A stretch of DNA of 64,000 bases from JAJPKK01 sp963781195 (GCA_963781195.1 CAWAEZ010000008.1:248001-312000), one strand, 5' to 3'. Shown: positions 8,398 through 17,403, counted from the stretch's first letter. A program made the numbers and translations. The notes: a model not told the origin generated them from the sequence alone.

Positions 8398-9629
8398 GGA
8401 GCGTGCGAGCGGTCCACCGTGGCGCCGCGCAAGTACACCGCCGAGATCCGCCGCGTGTTGGTGATGTCGTCCAGCGGATTGGCGTCGAGCACGATGAAGT
8501 CGGCGCTCTTGCCGGCTTCCAGCGTGCCGGCGTCCTTGATACGGAGGAACTCGGCCCCGTTCTTGGTCGCCGCGGCGATGACCTGGGCGGGTGTCATGCC
8601 GGCGGTCACCATGTCCGCCATCTCCACATGCGGCGCCCACGGCGTGTTGCCGTCGGTGCCCATGATGATCTTGACGCCGGCGGCGTTGAGCTTGGCGAGG
8701 TTGCGCGACTGGATGCCGTAGAACGCCTGGGCCTTCGGGTCGTCGACGTTCGCCTTCTCGACTTTCGCCATCTCGGCGGCGGAAAGACTCGGCTTGAGCC
8801 ACGACACGTCGGTCTTGATGCCACGGTCCGGCAGGTTCGGGTTGACCACGAGGTTCGGGTGCTGCTTGACCAGCGCCATGAACTCGTCGTCGACGTCGCG
8901 ATCGCGCACGCTGTGGGCGAACGCATCGATGCCGCCCTTCAATGCCCCCTTGGCGTCGTCGAGATTGAAGATGTGCGCGGTCGCGCGCAGCCCGTTCTTA
9001 TGGGCTTCGTCGATCGCGGCGTCATAGAGGGCCGGCGTCATCTTCGGGTATTTCCCGTCGCGATCGTCGATCCAGATCTTGACGATGTCCACCTTGTGCG
9101 CGGCGAGGTCCTGCACCGCCTTGCGGGCCTGGTCCTCGGTGTCGACCCAGATCGGCGCCGTGGTGCGGCCGGGCTCCGGGCGGGTGATGCCGCGCCACGC
9201 GGTGAACACGCGCGCCATGCCGGGCTCGGGATGGTCGCGCATCTGCAGCTCGTTTTCGGTCTCCGCGGTGCCCATGCTGAGCGCGGCGCTCACGCCGTAA
9301 TAGGCACGTTGCTTGAGGTCGCGCTCCAGCCCCTCCTTGGTCTGGCTGAGATGGGTGTGGGTGTCGATCAGGTCCGGCATCACGGTCTTGCCGGCGAGGT
9401 TCACATGGGCGGCGCCGGCGGGCACTTTGACCTCGGCCGCAGGACCGGCCTGTGTGATCTTCGATCCTTCGACCACCAGCGTCCCGTTGTCGATTACCCG
9501 TCCGTCGCCGACGATGATGCGGGCGCCCTCGAACGCGGTGGCGCCGCCGGCCGGCGCCTGCGCGTGCGCCGGCACCGTGAGGCCCAGCGCAACGGCGGTC
9601 ATGAGAGCGGCGATGTTCGCTTCACGCAT
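8394..9629 (-). CDS. Secreted amidohydrolase (imidazolonepropionase/prolidase-like)
   Basis: A 411-aa exported metallo-hydrolase. I use ATG 9629 because GAGGAGGG lies 4-5 nt before it and a clean signal peptide (ending PAHAQ) follows; a longer reading to 9764 has no such support. Features are an N-terminal composite beta domain (VVEGSKITQAGPA), the metal motif DTHTHL, ATAHIFN, AFAHSVRD and MGTDGNTPW, then the C-terminal ADFIVLDANPLDDI typical of the imidazolonepropionase-like amidohydrolase group. The substrate is unknown; likely periplasmic. Confidence 0.82.
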   Translation of the reverse strand: MREANIAALMTAVALGLTVPAHAQAPAGGATAFEGARIIVGDGRVIDNGTLVVEGSKITQAGPAAEVKVPAGAAHVNLAGKTVMPDLIDTHTHLSQTKEGLERDLKQRAYYGVSAALSMGTAETENELQMRDHPEPGMARVFTAWRGITRPEPGRTTAPIWVDTEDQARKAVQDLAAHKVDIVKIWIDDRDGKYPKMTPALYDAAIDEAHKNGLRATAHIFNLDDAKGALKGGIDAFAHSVRDRDVDDEFMALVKQHPNLVVNPNLPDRGIKTDVSWLKPSLSAAEMAKVEKANVDDPKAQAFYGIQSRNLAKLNAAGVKIIMGTDGNTPWAPHVEMADMVTAGMTPAQVIAAATKNGAEFLRIKDAGTLEAGKSADFIVLDANPLDDITNTRRISAVYLRGATVDRSHAP

Positions 9630-9808
9630 TGTTTCCCTCCTCGAAGCTTTTGTTCTTGAAGGCGGCACTCTATCGCCCCGGCAGGGAGGGGAAAGATGCC
9701 GCGATGGGTTGCGGAAGTTTTCGCGCACGGGGCGACATTCCCGGAGCCGCATGGTCCGCCGCAAGACCGCTGTGGCACCTGGGGCCTTGCCGTGTTAATC
9801 GGCAATCC

Positions 9809-10843
9809 ATGAAAACGCCGACGGGAGGCCCGCTCGCCGCTTTGCTGCGCCGCGTCATCGCGGGCGTTGGCGCGGGCGTGCGCGTTTGCGCCGGCCTGGG
9901 CGTTTGCGCGGCTCTCGCAATGGCTGCCGGCGCAGCCGAAGCCCAGGACTACCCGGCGCGTTCTGTGAAGATCATCGTGCCGTTCCCCGCCGGCGGCACC
10001 GCCGACCTGATGCCGCGCATCGTCGGCGACTGGCTGTCGCGCAAATGGAAGCAGGCGGTCTTCATCGAGAACAAGCCGGGCGCCGCCGGCAACATCGGCG
10101 CCGAGGCGGCGTTCAACGCCGAGCCGGACGGGTATACATTGCTGTCTGCGCCGCCGCCGCCCTTCGTGATCAACCAGAGCCTCTATCCGAGGCTCCGCTT
10201 CGACCCGGCGGCATTCGAGGCGGTTTCGGTGATGGGAATCGTGCCGAACGCGCTGGTGGTCAACCCGGGCAAGGTCGCCGCGAAGACCGTCGCCGAGCTC
10301 ATCGCCTTTGCGCGCGCCAATCCCGGGAAACTCACCTCGGCGACCCAGGGCAACGGCACCACCTCGCATCTCACCTCCGAAATGTTCCAGATGATGGCGA
10401 AGGTGAAGTTCGTCCATGTGCCCTATCGCGGCTCGGCGCCGGCGCTCCAGGGGCTGCTCGCCGGCGACTGCGATCTGATGTTCGACAATCTCGGCGTTTC
10501 GTTGCCGCTGGTGAAGAGCGGACAGCTCCGTCTGATCGCGGTCGGCACCGAGAACCGGATGGCCTCGCTGCCAGACGTGCCGACCATCGCGGAAACGCTG
10601 CCGGGCTTTGCGTCGTCGGCATGGTTCGCGGTGGCGGCGCCGCCGAAGACGCCGCACGCCATCGTCGCGCGGCTGTCCGCCGACATCGCCGAGGCGATCC
10701 GCTCGCCCGATGTGATGCGGCGCTTCGAGGAATTGTCGGCCGAGCCGATCGGGGCGAGCCCCGCCGCCGCCACCCGCTTCATGAGCGAGGAGCGGGAGCG
10801 CTGGGCCAACGTGATCAAGGCGGCAGGGGTCAAGCTGGACTGA
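9809..10843 (+). CDS. Bug/TctC-type periplasmic binding protein (first of three)
   Basis: Solute receptor of the tripartite tricarboxylate transporter family, binding a carboxylate or aromatic acid. ATG 9809 gives a long signal segment ending AAGAAEA, then the diagnostic YPARSVKIIVPFPAGGTAD and IENKPGAAGNIGAEA. About 344 aa, standard length. No TctA/TctB membrane partners are in the window. The stop lies in a 14-bp duplication whose second copy supplies the binding site of the following dioxygenase gene, 28 bp downstream, so the two are probably co-transcribed and the dioxygenase substrate may be what this protein binds. Confidence 0.87.
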   Translation: MKTPTGGPLAALLRRVIAGVGAGVRVCAGLGVCAALAMAAGAAEAQDYPARSVKIIVPFPAGGTADLMPRIVGDWLSRKWKQAVFIENKPGAAGNIGAEAAFNAEPDGYTLLSAPPPPFVINQSLYPRLRFDPAAFEAVSVMGIVPNALVVNPGKVAAKTVAELIAFARANPGKLTSATQGNGTTSHLTSEMFQMMAKVKFVHVPYRGSAPALQGLLAGDCDLMFDNLGVSLPLVKSGQLRLIAVGTENRMASLPDVPTIAETLPGFASSAWFAVAAPPKTPHAIVARLSADIAEAIRSPDVMRRFEELSAEPIGASPAAATRFMSEERERWANVIKAAGVKLD

Positions 10844-10862
10844 GGACGAGCTGGACTGAGGA
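10833..10862. repeat. 14-bp duplication spanning a stop codon and creating a ribosome binding site
   Basis: AGCTGGACTGAGGA occurs at 10833-10846 and 10849-10862. The first copy contains the TGA of the Bug gene (10841-10843). The second contributes GAGGAG (10858-10863), the ribosome binding site of the dioxygenase alpha gene starting at 10872. Confidence 0.8.
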
Positions 10863-10871
10863 GCGAGTGCG

Positions 10872-12101
10872 ATGAACATCCATGCGGGCCGCCCGTGGCC
10901 GGCGGAAGGCCTCACCCGGGTTCCCTATTGGCTCTACACCGACCGCGACAATTACGCGGTGGAGCAGGAGCGTATCTTCCGCGGCAACACCTGGACCTTC
11001 CTGTGCCTCGAGGCGGAGCTGCCGGCGCCCCATGCCTTCCGGCTCTCCAATCTCGGCGACATGCCGGTGGTGGTGACCCGCGACAAGGCCGGTGCGATCC
11101 ACGCCTTCGAGAACCGCTGCGCCCACCGCGGCTCGCTGCTCTGCCTCAAGGACCGCGGCGAGGCGAAGGAGTTCACCTGCGTCTATCACAACTGGACCTA
11201 TGATCTCACCGGCAAGCTGACCGGGGTCGCGTTCCGCCGCGGCATTGCCGGCAAGGGCGGCATGCCGGCCGACTGCAAGCCGGAAGAGCATGCGCCGCGC
11301 CAGCTGCGCATCGCCTGCTTCGCCGGGCTGGTGTTCGGCACCCTCGGCGCCGACACGGCGCCGCTCGAGGATTATCTCGGGCCCCAGATCGCCGCCCACA
11401 TCAGGCGGGTGATGCGGGCGCCGGTGAAGCTGCTCGGCGGCTATACCCAGATCATCCCGAGCAACTGGAAGCTCTATGTGGAGAACACGCGGGACAGCTA
11501 TCACGCGAGCCTGCTGCACATGTTCTTCACGACGTTCCGGCTCAACCGCCTGTCCCAGAAGGGCGGCCTCCTGGTAAGCGAAAGCGGCGGCAACCACGTC
11601 AGCTATTCCATGCGCCAGGACGTGGCCGGCAAGGAATACGAGCAGGCGGGGATGCGCACCGCCCATGACGACTACCGGCTGGAGGTGCCCGAACTCCTCG
11701 AGAACGTCGACGAGTTCGGCGACGGCATCGGCCTGCAGATCCTCACCGTGTTCCCGGGCTTCCTGCTGCAGCAGATCCGCAATTCGCTCGCGGTGCGCCG
11801 GGTGGTGCCGCGCGGCCTCGACCAGACCGAGCTGGTGTGGACCTGCTTCGGCTTCACCACCGACGACGCGGCGATGACCGAGCGCCGGCTGCGCCAGGCG
11901 AACCTGATCGGCCCCGCCGGCTTCATCTCGCTCGAAGACGGCGCCGCCACCGGCTTCGTGCAGCGCGGCACCCGGGGTGCCGACGGCGAAGAGTCCGTCG
12001 TCGAGATGGGTGGCAGCGGCACCGCGTCCGAAGAGAGCCGGGTGAGCGAGGCGGCGGTGCGCGGGTTCTGGAAGGACTACCGCCACCACATGGCGCTCTG
12101 A
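10872..12101 (+). CDS. Rieske aromatic ring-hydroxylating dioxygenase, alpha subunit
   Basis: Large catalytic subunit of a non-heme iron dioxygenase that inserts O2 into an aromatic ring. The Rieske [2Fe-2S] ligands are Cys83, His85, Cys103 and His106. The mononuclear iron site is Asp208, His211 and His216 (DSYHASLLH). 409 aa, a normal alpha-subunit size. The beta subunit gene (13666-14136) is separated from it by an MFS transporter gene. No ferredoxin or reductase gene is nearby, so electrons must come from elsewhere. A benzoate- or phthalate-like acid is plausible from the neighbourhood; the exact substrate is open. Confidence 0.9.
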   Translation: MNIHAGRPWPAEGLTRVPYWLYTDRDNYAVEQERIFRGNTWTFLCLEAELPAPHAFRLSNLGDMPVVVTRDKAGAIHAFENRCAHRGSLLCLKDRGEAKEFTCVYHNWTYDLTGKLTGVAFRRGIAGKGGMPADCKPEEHAPRQLRIACFAGLVFGTLGADTAPLEDYLGPQIAAHIRRVMRAPVKLLGGYTQIIPSNWKLYVENTRDSYHASLLHMFFTTFRLNRLSQKGGLLVSESGGNHVSYSMRQDVAGKEYEQAGMRTAHDDYRLEVPELLENVDEFGDGIGLQILTVFPGFLLQQIRNSLAVRRVVPRGLDQTELVWTCFGFTTDDAAMTERRLRQANLIGPAGFISLEDGAATGFVQRGTRGADGEESVVEMGGSGTASEESRVSEAAVRGFWKDYRHHMAL

Positions 12102-12171
12102 CGGATGCGGCTTTGACGGGCGCCGTGAAACGTCTCGAGGTCGGCACCCCGGCCGGTCGAAGCCGGAAGCC

Positions 12172-13494
12172 ATGACGTCCGACGCCGCCGTCGCCGACGC
12201 CGCTGCAGCCGCGCCCTCGGCATTGCCGGCGGGGGTGCGCGCGCGCATCATGATCTATCTCGGCATGCTGCTCCTGCTGCTGGGGTTCGGCGCGCCGGGA
12301 GGCGGCCTGATCGGGCTGCCGATCAGCTTCCTGCTCAAGAACCAGCTGCACCTGAAGGCGCACGAGATCGCGATGTTCGGGCTGCTGTCCGGGGCACCGA
12401 GCTACGTGTCGTTCCTGTTCGGTTTTGCGCGCGACACCTGGAATCCGTTCGGCATGGGGGATCGCGGCTTCATGGTGCTGTTCGGGGGCCTGTGCGCCGC
12501 CGTGTATCTCTTGTTCGCGTTCACGCCGGTGACCTACCAGTCGCTTCTCGTCGCCTACCTGCTGCTGGGAACGTGCTTTCTGTTCGTCTCGAGCGCACAG
12601 AACGGACTGACCTCGGTGCTCGGCCAGCAGCACGTGATGTCCGGGCAGATCAGCGCGGTGTGGAACGTGTTCGGCGCGCTCCCCGGCATCGCGGCCCTGA
12701 TCCTGGGCGGCCTGCTGAGCGACGCGATGGAGCGCCGCGATCCCGCGCGCGCGGTGCAGGTGCTGTTCCTCGTGGGGGCCGTGATCATGGCGCTGGTCGC
12801 GCTGTACGGCCTGTGGAAGCCCGCCAGCGTGTTCGACAACCTGCGCGCCGAGCGCCCGGCGGACACGCGGCCGCTCGACGTCGTCAGGCAGCTGGCGAGA
12901 CACTGGCCGATCTATCCCGCGCTGCTGATCTGGCTGTTGTGGAACTTCGCGCCCGGAGCCGGCACGCCCCTGCAGTACTATCTGCAGGACACCCTGCATG
13001 CGAAGGACGCGCAGTGGGGCCAGTGGAACGCGGTCTACTCCGCATCCTTCATTCCCACGTTCATGGTGTTCGGCGTTCTGTGCCGGAAGTTTCCGCTCAA
13101 GTCCCTGCTGTTCTGGGGCACGGTGGTCGCGATCCCGCAAATGGTGCCGCTGCTGTTCATCCACTCCATGAGAGGCGCCTTGATCGCGGCGATTCCGATC
13201 GGCCTCATGGGCGGCGTCGCCACCGCCGCCTACCTGGACCTGATGATCCGGTCGTGTCCGCGCGGCCTGCAAGGCACGCTGATGATGATGTCCGCCGGGC
13301 TGTTTGCGATCGTCCAGGGGCTCGGCAACGTGCTGGGCACGAACCTCTACGACCATTTCGGCGGCTTCACCGTCTGCGTGATCGCGATCACGGCGGTGTA
13401 CGCCTTGATCCTTCCGGTGCTGCGGCTGGTGCCGGACCGCCTGATCGACACCGCGGACGGGCAGACGCCCGATGGTCCCTCCACGGCCGATTGA
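12172..13494 (+). CDS. MFS transporter between dioxygenase alpha and beta genes
   Basis: A 440-aa inner-membrane protein with about 12 predicted transmembrane segments, a short cytoplasmic N terminus and a central loop (roughly residues 220-245, DNLRAERPADTRP). The GFGAPGGGLIGLPISFLLKN opening and RDTWNPFGMGDR loop resemble folate-biopterin/BT1-like members of the major facilitator superfamily. Position within the dioxygenase cluster suggests import of the aromatic substrate or export of an intermediate. It starts 70 bp after the alpha gene and ends 171 bp before the beta gene; that gap shows no convincing coding content. Confidence 0.8.
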   Translation: MTSDAAVADAAAAAPSALPAGVRARIMIYLGMLLLLLGFGAPGGGLIGLPISFLLKNQLHLKAHEIAMFGLLSGAPSYVSFLFGFARDTWNPFGMGDRGFMVLFGGLCAAVYLLFAFTPVTYQSLLVAYLLLGTCFLFVSSAQNGLTSVLGQQHVMSGQISAVWNVFGALPGIAALILGGLLSDAMERRDPARAVQVLFLVGAVIMALVALYGLWKPASVFDNLRAERPADTRPLDVVRQLARHWPIYPALLIWLLWNFAPGAGTPLQYYLQDTLHAKDAQWGQWNAVYSASFIPTFMVFGVLCRKFPLKSLLFWGTVVAIPQMVPLLFIHSMRGALIAAIPIGLMGGVATAAYLDLMIRSCPRGLQGTLMMMSAGLFAIVQGLGNVLGTNLYDHFGGFTVCVIAITAVYALILPVLRLVPDRLIDTADGQTPDGPSTAD

Positions 13495-13665
13495 TCCGCC
13501 ATGCGATGCGCCGAACGCCGCGCATCTGCACCTCCTTGGCGGGCGTCGGCAGGTCGTCTATGACGCTGCAGGTCAGCCTCAGGTGTCGTCCGATCATCAA
13601 CAGCGCCGCGGAGGCTGGCTCAGAACGCCCGGGGCACGGGCGCAGCGCGCGGGGCGGAATGCGGC

Positions 13666-14136
13666 ATGAGCATCGAACAGGTCTACCGGGTGCAGGAGAT
13701 CAACGCGCGCTATGTCGAGGCGATAGACGACGATCGGCTCGAGGCGTGGCCGGACTTCTTCGCCGAGGACGGTCGCTACCGCATCACCACCGCTGAGAAC
13801 GTCGCGGCGGGGCTGCCGCTGAGCCTCATCTACGCGACCTCGCGCGCCATGCTGCGCGACCGCGTACGGGCCTTGCGCGAGGCCAACGTCTACGAGAGCC
13901 AGCGCTACCGTCACGTGCTCGGCGCCCCGCGGGTGACCGCGGCGGAGGGTGCGACCCTCGCTGCGCGCACGCCGTTCATGGTGGCGCGGGTGATGCACAC
14001 CGGCGAAACCATGCTGTTCGCCACTGGGTGCTACGAGGATCGCGTGGTGCTCGCCGGGACCGACGCGCGGTTTGCCGAGAAGACCGTGATCCTCGACAGC
14101 CGCCAGGTCGACACGCTGCTGGCGATCCCGCTGTAG
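13666..14136 (+). CDS. Aromatic ring-hydroxylating dioxygenase, beta subunit
   Basis: Small structural subunit of the alpha3-beta3 dioxygenase, NTF2/SnoaL-like fold, 156 aa. It shows the typical pattern of an early EAIDDDRLEAWPDFFAEDG segment, a YRHVLGAPRV strand and a closing EKTVILDSRQVDTLLAIPL. It should assemble with the alpha subunit at 10872. The family is clear by character and context; substrate specificity lies in the alpha subunit. Confidence 0.85.
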   Translation: MSIEQVYRVQEINARYVEAIDDDRLEAWPDFFAEDGRYRITTAENVAAGLPLSLIYATSRAMLRDRVRALREANVYESQRYRHVLGAPRVTAAEGATLAARTPFMVARVMHTGETMLFATGCYEDRVVLAGTDARFAEKTVILDSRQVDTLLAIPL

Positions 14137-14230
14137 GACGGCGCGACGCATTGTGATTCCGGCACAATCTGCTTCAATGCCGCGCTTTTGCGAAGGGCGG
14201 GTCGCAGTCAGCTCCGGGAGGGCTGAGTTC

Positions 14231-15181
14231 ATGAGGCGGGCGATGGTGATCCTCGGCGGCGTGGTGGCCGTGCTCGTGCTGCTCGTCGGCGGCTTCTTTG
14301 CGCTGACCTGGGCGCCGGACCGGCCGGTGTCGTCGCTCGTCGCGCGCTGGGCGCCGCCGCCGTCCACCTTCGTCGACATCGCCGGCATGAAGGTGCATTT
14401 GCGCGACGAGGGGCCCCGGGACGATCCGAGCCCGGTCATCCTGATCCACGGCACCGGCTCGTATCTGCATGCCTGGGAAGGCTGGGTGCCGGCGCTCAAG
14501 GAGCAGCGGCGGGTGATCACGTTCGATCTGCCCGGGTTCGGCCTCACCGGGCCGTCCCCGGACGGCGACTACTCGCTGGAGGCCTCGGTCCGCTTCGTCA
14601 CCGCGTTGATGGACAAGCTCGGCGTCGCCCACGCGGTGCTCGGCGGCAACTCGCTCGGCGGCGCGGTGTCGTGGGCGACGGCGATCCTCGCGCCGTCACG
14701 GGTCGACAAGCTCATCCTGGTCGATTCCGGCGGCTATCCCAGCCACTCCACCTCGATCCCGCTCGGCTTCCGCATCGCCCGGATGCCGGGGCTCAACGCG
14801 GTGCTCTCGCATACGCTGCCGCGCTTCCTCATCTCATCCGGCATGCGCAACGTATTCGGCGATCCCGCGAAGGTCACCGAACTGATGATCGATCGCGCCT
14901 ACGAGATCACGCTGCGCGAGGGCAACCGGCAGGCCATGGTTCAGCGCTTCAACCAGCCGCGCCGCACCGCGCTCGCCGCCCGCATCCCCGAGATCAAGGT
15001 GCCTACCCTCATCATATGGGGCGGCCGCGACCGCCTGGTTCCGCCCGACGATGCCGAGCGTTTCCACCAGGACATCGCCGGCAGCACCCTGGTGATCTTC
15101 GACGGCCTCGGCCACGCGCCCGAGGAAGAAGATCCGGCCGGCACCGTCGTGGCGGTGAAGCAGTTTCTCGGCTTGGAGTGA
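14231..15181 (+). CDS. Membrane-anchored alpha/beta hydrolase
   Basis: Serine hydrolase with an N-terminal membrane anchor (residues 5-27). The ATG at 14231 is chosen over one at 14153 because GGGAGGG (14216-14222) lies 8 nt before it. Motifs are HGTGSYLHAW (oxyanion hole), GNSLGGAVS (nucleophile Ser), WGGRDRLVPP (acid) and GLGHAPEEE (His). About 316 aa. It follows the dioxygenase genes and resembles ring-cleavage-product or ester hydrolases, so it may act on the same aromatic pathway. Confidence 0.8.
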   Translation: MRRAMVILGGVVAVLVLLVGGFFALTWAPDRPVSSLVARWAPPPSTFVDIAGMKVHLRDEGPRDDPSPVILIHGTGSYLHAWEGWVPALKEQRRVITFDLPGFGLTGPSPDGDYSLEASVRFVTALMDKLGVAHAVLGGNSLGGAVSWATAILAPSRVDKLILVDSGGYPSHSTSIPLGFRIARMPGLNAVLSHTLPRFLISSGMRNVFGDPAKVTELMIDRAYEITLREGNRQAMVQRFNQPRRTALAARIPEIKVPTLIIWGGRDRLVPPDDAERFHQDIAGSTLVIFDGLGHAPEEEDPAGTVVAVKQFLGLE

Positions 15182-15290
15182 CAGGAAGGGCCGCAGCCCC
15201 GCCTCCCACCGCAAGCGGTGGAGGGACTGTCACATCGATGGGGCAGGCGAGGGCGTGGTAAGGCCGGCGGACGGGGGGCGTCGGGAACGG

Positions 15291-15533
15291 TCAGCCGCGA
15301 CTGGCGGCGAGCCCGGCTCGTTTTGTCGGCGGCTTCTTGGCGGCGGCGCGGGTTTCGGCGTCGGCGGCTTCCTTGGCGAGACGCAAGGCCCTGAGCCGGG
15401 CGGTGTTTTCCACGAGCGCACGGCGGCCCGCCTGGTATTCGGCCATCGCCTTGGTCGCCTCGCGGGCCTGAAGCTCTTTCTTCTTCAGATTGGCTTCCAT
15501 GCGGGCCTCGTCCTTCGTGTTGTGCGTCGTCAC
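15291..15533 (-). CDS. Small basic helical protein of unknown function
   Basis: About 80 aa, almost all alpha-helical by composition, with charged heptad-like stretches (LKKKELQAREATKAM, LRALRLAKEAADAETR) and a basic tail (AAAKKPPTKR). A GTG at 15533 sits 6 nt after AGGAG; the ATG two codons earlier overlaps poorly with that site. I recall similar short hypothetical proteins in Bradyrhizobium-type genomes, sometimes labelled transcriptional regulators without evidence. The basic tail would suit nucleic-acid binding, but this is inference. Confidence 0.6.
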   Translation of the reverse strand: MTTHNTKDEARMEANLKKKELQAREATKAMAEYQAGRRALVENTARLRALRLAKEAADAETRAAAKKPPTKRAGLAASRG

Positions 15534-15815
15534 CGTCATCTCCTGTCGTTGAAATTTCCAGCAGAGCCGCGCAACACGTTCCTCCTCCACATCCGCATGC
15601 GAAGCGTCGAGCCGCAGGCGTATATGGGTACGGTCCGGCCGAGTTGCCAGGGCGCGAAGCCGATTCTTTATTAGAAAAGCGCACTTAGGCTGTCAGGCGC
15701 CGCCGCGCGGGTTCGCGAGCGCGCCGCCCCTTCCGGCATCGCTCTTTCCCCCAGGGGCGACGGTGGGGTAAGCCAAGGCGCACCTTACGCCCACTCTCAG
15801 CGAAACGAGACCCCC

Positions 15816-16145
15816 ATGAGCGGCTTCAAGCTGGATAATTTCAACGACCGTCTCACGGCGGCGGCGAAGGCCAAGGAGGCTCTTCTGGAGAAGTTCCGGG
15901 CCGGGAAGCAGCCGCTTGCTGCCGGTGCCGACGCCATGCCTGCGGACGCCATGCCGGTGGATGACAAGCCTTCGGACGCCAAGCCTTCGGACGCCAAGCC
16001 TTCGGACGCCAAGTCGTCGGATGCCAAGTCGTCGGATGCCAAGCCGGTGCGCGCCCAGCCGGCAGCCACCGTGCCGTCCGGCGGACATGCGGCCGCCGTC
16101 GGCAAAAAAGGCCAGTCCGCCGCCCGCGAGGGGAAGCCGCGTTGA
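15816..16145 (+). CDS. DUF6481-type small protein with expanded KPSDA repeats
   Basis: A 109-aa cytoplasmic protein. Residues 1-30 match the DUF6481 opening (GFKLDNFNDRLTAAAKAKEA). Then comes a low-complexity segment of five tandem pentapeptides (KPSDA/KSSDA, coded by 15-bp units at 15966-16040) and a basic Ala-rich tail. Function is unknown. Its TGA overlaps the ATG of the next gene by one base (TGATG), suggesting translational coupling. Confidence 0.65.
   Translation: MSGFKLDNFNDRLTAAAKAKEALLEKFRAGKQPLAAGADAMPADAMPVDDKPSDAKPSDAKPSDAKSSDAKSSDAKPVRAQPAATVPSGGHAAAVGKKGQSAAREGKPR
15966..16040. repeat. 15-bp tandem repeat, five units, inside a coding sequence
   Basis: Three identical units AAGCCTTCGGACGCC (15966-16010) are followed by two of AAGTCGTCGGATGCC (16011-16040). 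The unit length is a multiple of three, so copy changes would keep the frame and add or remove a pentapeptide. Confidence 0.95.
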
Positions 16146-16462
16146 TGGCCGCCGACGGCGCAGGGGAGATCGCCTCGGCCGTACTTTTCGATTGCCAGAC
16201 CTGCGGCGCCTGCTGCGCCTATTCGCGGGAGTGGCCGCGGTTCTCCCTGGAGGACGACGCCGCCCTGGCGCGCATCCCCGGCCGGTTCGTCGACGACCAG
16301 CATGGCCGCATGCGCTGCGACGGCGACCGCTGCACCGCCCTCGTGGGGGACGTCGGCGTAGCGACCGCCTGTGCCGTCTATGCGGTGCGCCCCGACGTAT
16401 GCGTGGCGTGCCTGCCGGGCGACCCGGAATGCCGGATGGCGCGCAAGCGCTTCAACCTGTGA
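16145..16462 (+). CDS. YkgJ family cysteine cluster protein
   Basis: A 105-aa protein with the CxxCGxCC opening motif (DCQTCGACC) and further Cys in MRCDGDRCTAL, ACAVYAVRPDVC, ACLPGDPEC, the pattern of the YkgJ/UPF0153 family, which probably binds zinc or an iron-sulfur cluster. Function is unknown across the family. ATG 16145 overlaps the stop of the DUF6481 gene by one base, so the pair is translationally coupled. Confidence 0.85.
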   Translation: MAADGAGEIASAVLFDCQTCGACCAYSREWPRFSLEDDAALARIPGRFVDDQHGRMRCDGDRCTALVGDVGVATACAVYAVRPDVCVACLPGDPECRMARKRFNL

Positions 16463-16511
16463 CCGCGGGCCTGAGCGTTGAAGGAGCGTTCTCGCGCGAC
16501 CCCGGCGCGGC

Positions 16512-17288
16512 TCACTTCGGCGGTTCGAACCCGTTGGAGCGCCAGCGTTCGGCCATGGCCGGAGAGGTCAGCGCGGCGATGAAGGCGCGCGCCGCGGCGG
16601 GATCGGTGCTGTTGGCGGGAATGGCGGCGGCGTAAGCGGAATACTCCTGCTGGGTCGGCGGCAGCAGGCCGGCGAGCTTCACGCCCTTGATCGCCATCGC
16701 CTCGCTGATAAACACGATCGCCATGTCGGCGCGGCCCTCGGCGACCTCGATCGCAGCTTCGCGCCCGCCCTTGGTGAGCACCGCCTTTTGCCGGATGGCG
16801 TCGCCGATGCCCAACGCGTCGGCCACCTTGGCGAAGTGGATCCCGGAGGTGCCGCCCTCGGCCGGGTTGGTATAGGCCACCGCGCGGGCCGCGATCAGCG
16901 CCGCCTTGAGCGCCTCCGGGGTCGACACGTCGGGCACCGGCGCGCCGTCGCGGACCGCGACCCCGATGCCGACCCGGCCGAGCTCGGCGCGGCTGCCCGG
17001 GGTGAGCTTGCCGGTCTTCTCGAGATTGCCCATCAGCGGCACAGACACGATGACGAGGTCGGCCGGCTGACCCGACGCGATGATGTCGCGCAGCTGGCCG
17101 GTGGTGCCGATGGTGAAATCGAACTTCTGCCCGGTCTGGCGCGAATAATCGTCGATGATCTGGGCGATCAGGCCGCGCACCGCGCCGGCCGAGATCACCT
17201 TCACGTCGGCGGCGCCGGCGGGCGCGGCGGCGAGCGTCGCAGCGAGGGCTGCGGCCATGCCGATGAGGCGCGAGAGATGGCGGATCAT
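16512..17288 (-). CDS. ModA-like periplasmic substrate-binding protein
   Basis: Exported receptor of the molybdate/sulfate-type fold, 258 aa. ATG 17288 follows GGGAG and starts a clear signal peptide (ending AAAPAGAAD). Motifs are VISAGAVRGLIAQ, FTIGTTGQLRD, PADLVIVS and a closing PAMAERWRSNGFEPP. No permease or ATPase gene adjoins it, and several ModA molybdate contacts cannot be confirmed here, so the ligand is uncertain. Orphan ModA-like proteins of this sort are frequent in Rhizobiales. Confidence 0.78.
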   Translation of the reverse strand: MIRHLSRLIGMAAALAATLAAAPAGAADVKVISAGAVRGLIAQIIDDYSRQTGQKFDFTIGTTGQLRDIIASGQPADLVIVSVPLMGNLEKTGKLTPGSRAELGRVGIGVAVRDGAPVPDVSTPEALKAALIAARAVAYTNPAEGGTSGIHFAKVADALGIGDAIRQKAVLTKGGREAAIEVAEGRADMAIVFISEAMAIKGVKLAGLLPPTQQEYSAYAAAIPANSTDPAAARAFIAALTSPAMAERWRSNGFEPPK

Positions 17289-17403
17289 GTTTCTCCCTGT
17301 CCGGCCGCGCTGTGGAGTTGGTGCCGGCCAAGCCGGTTGCGGCGCGCCGGCACTATACCGTTTCGGTTCGGCCGTTCCATGCCGTTTCCGCCCGGCGGGG
17401 CGG

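Noticed and set aside
13495..13665. Possible ferredoxin or gene remnant between the MFS and beta-subunit genes
   Set aside because: No Cys pattern or Rieske motif in any frame; the 171 bases look non-coding.
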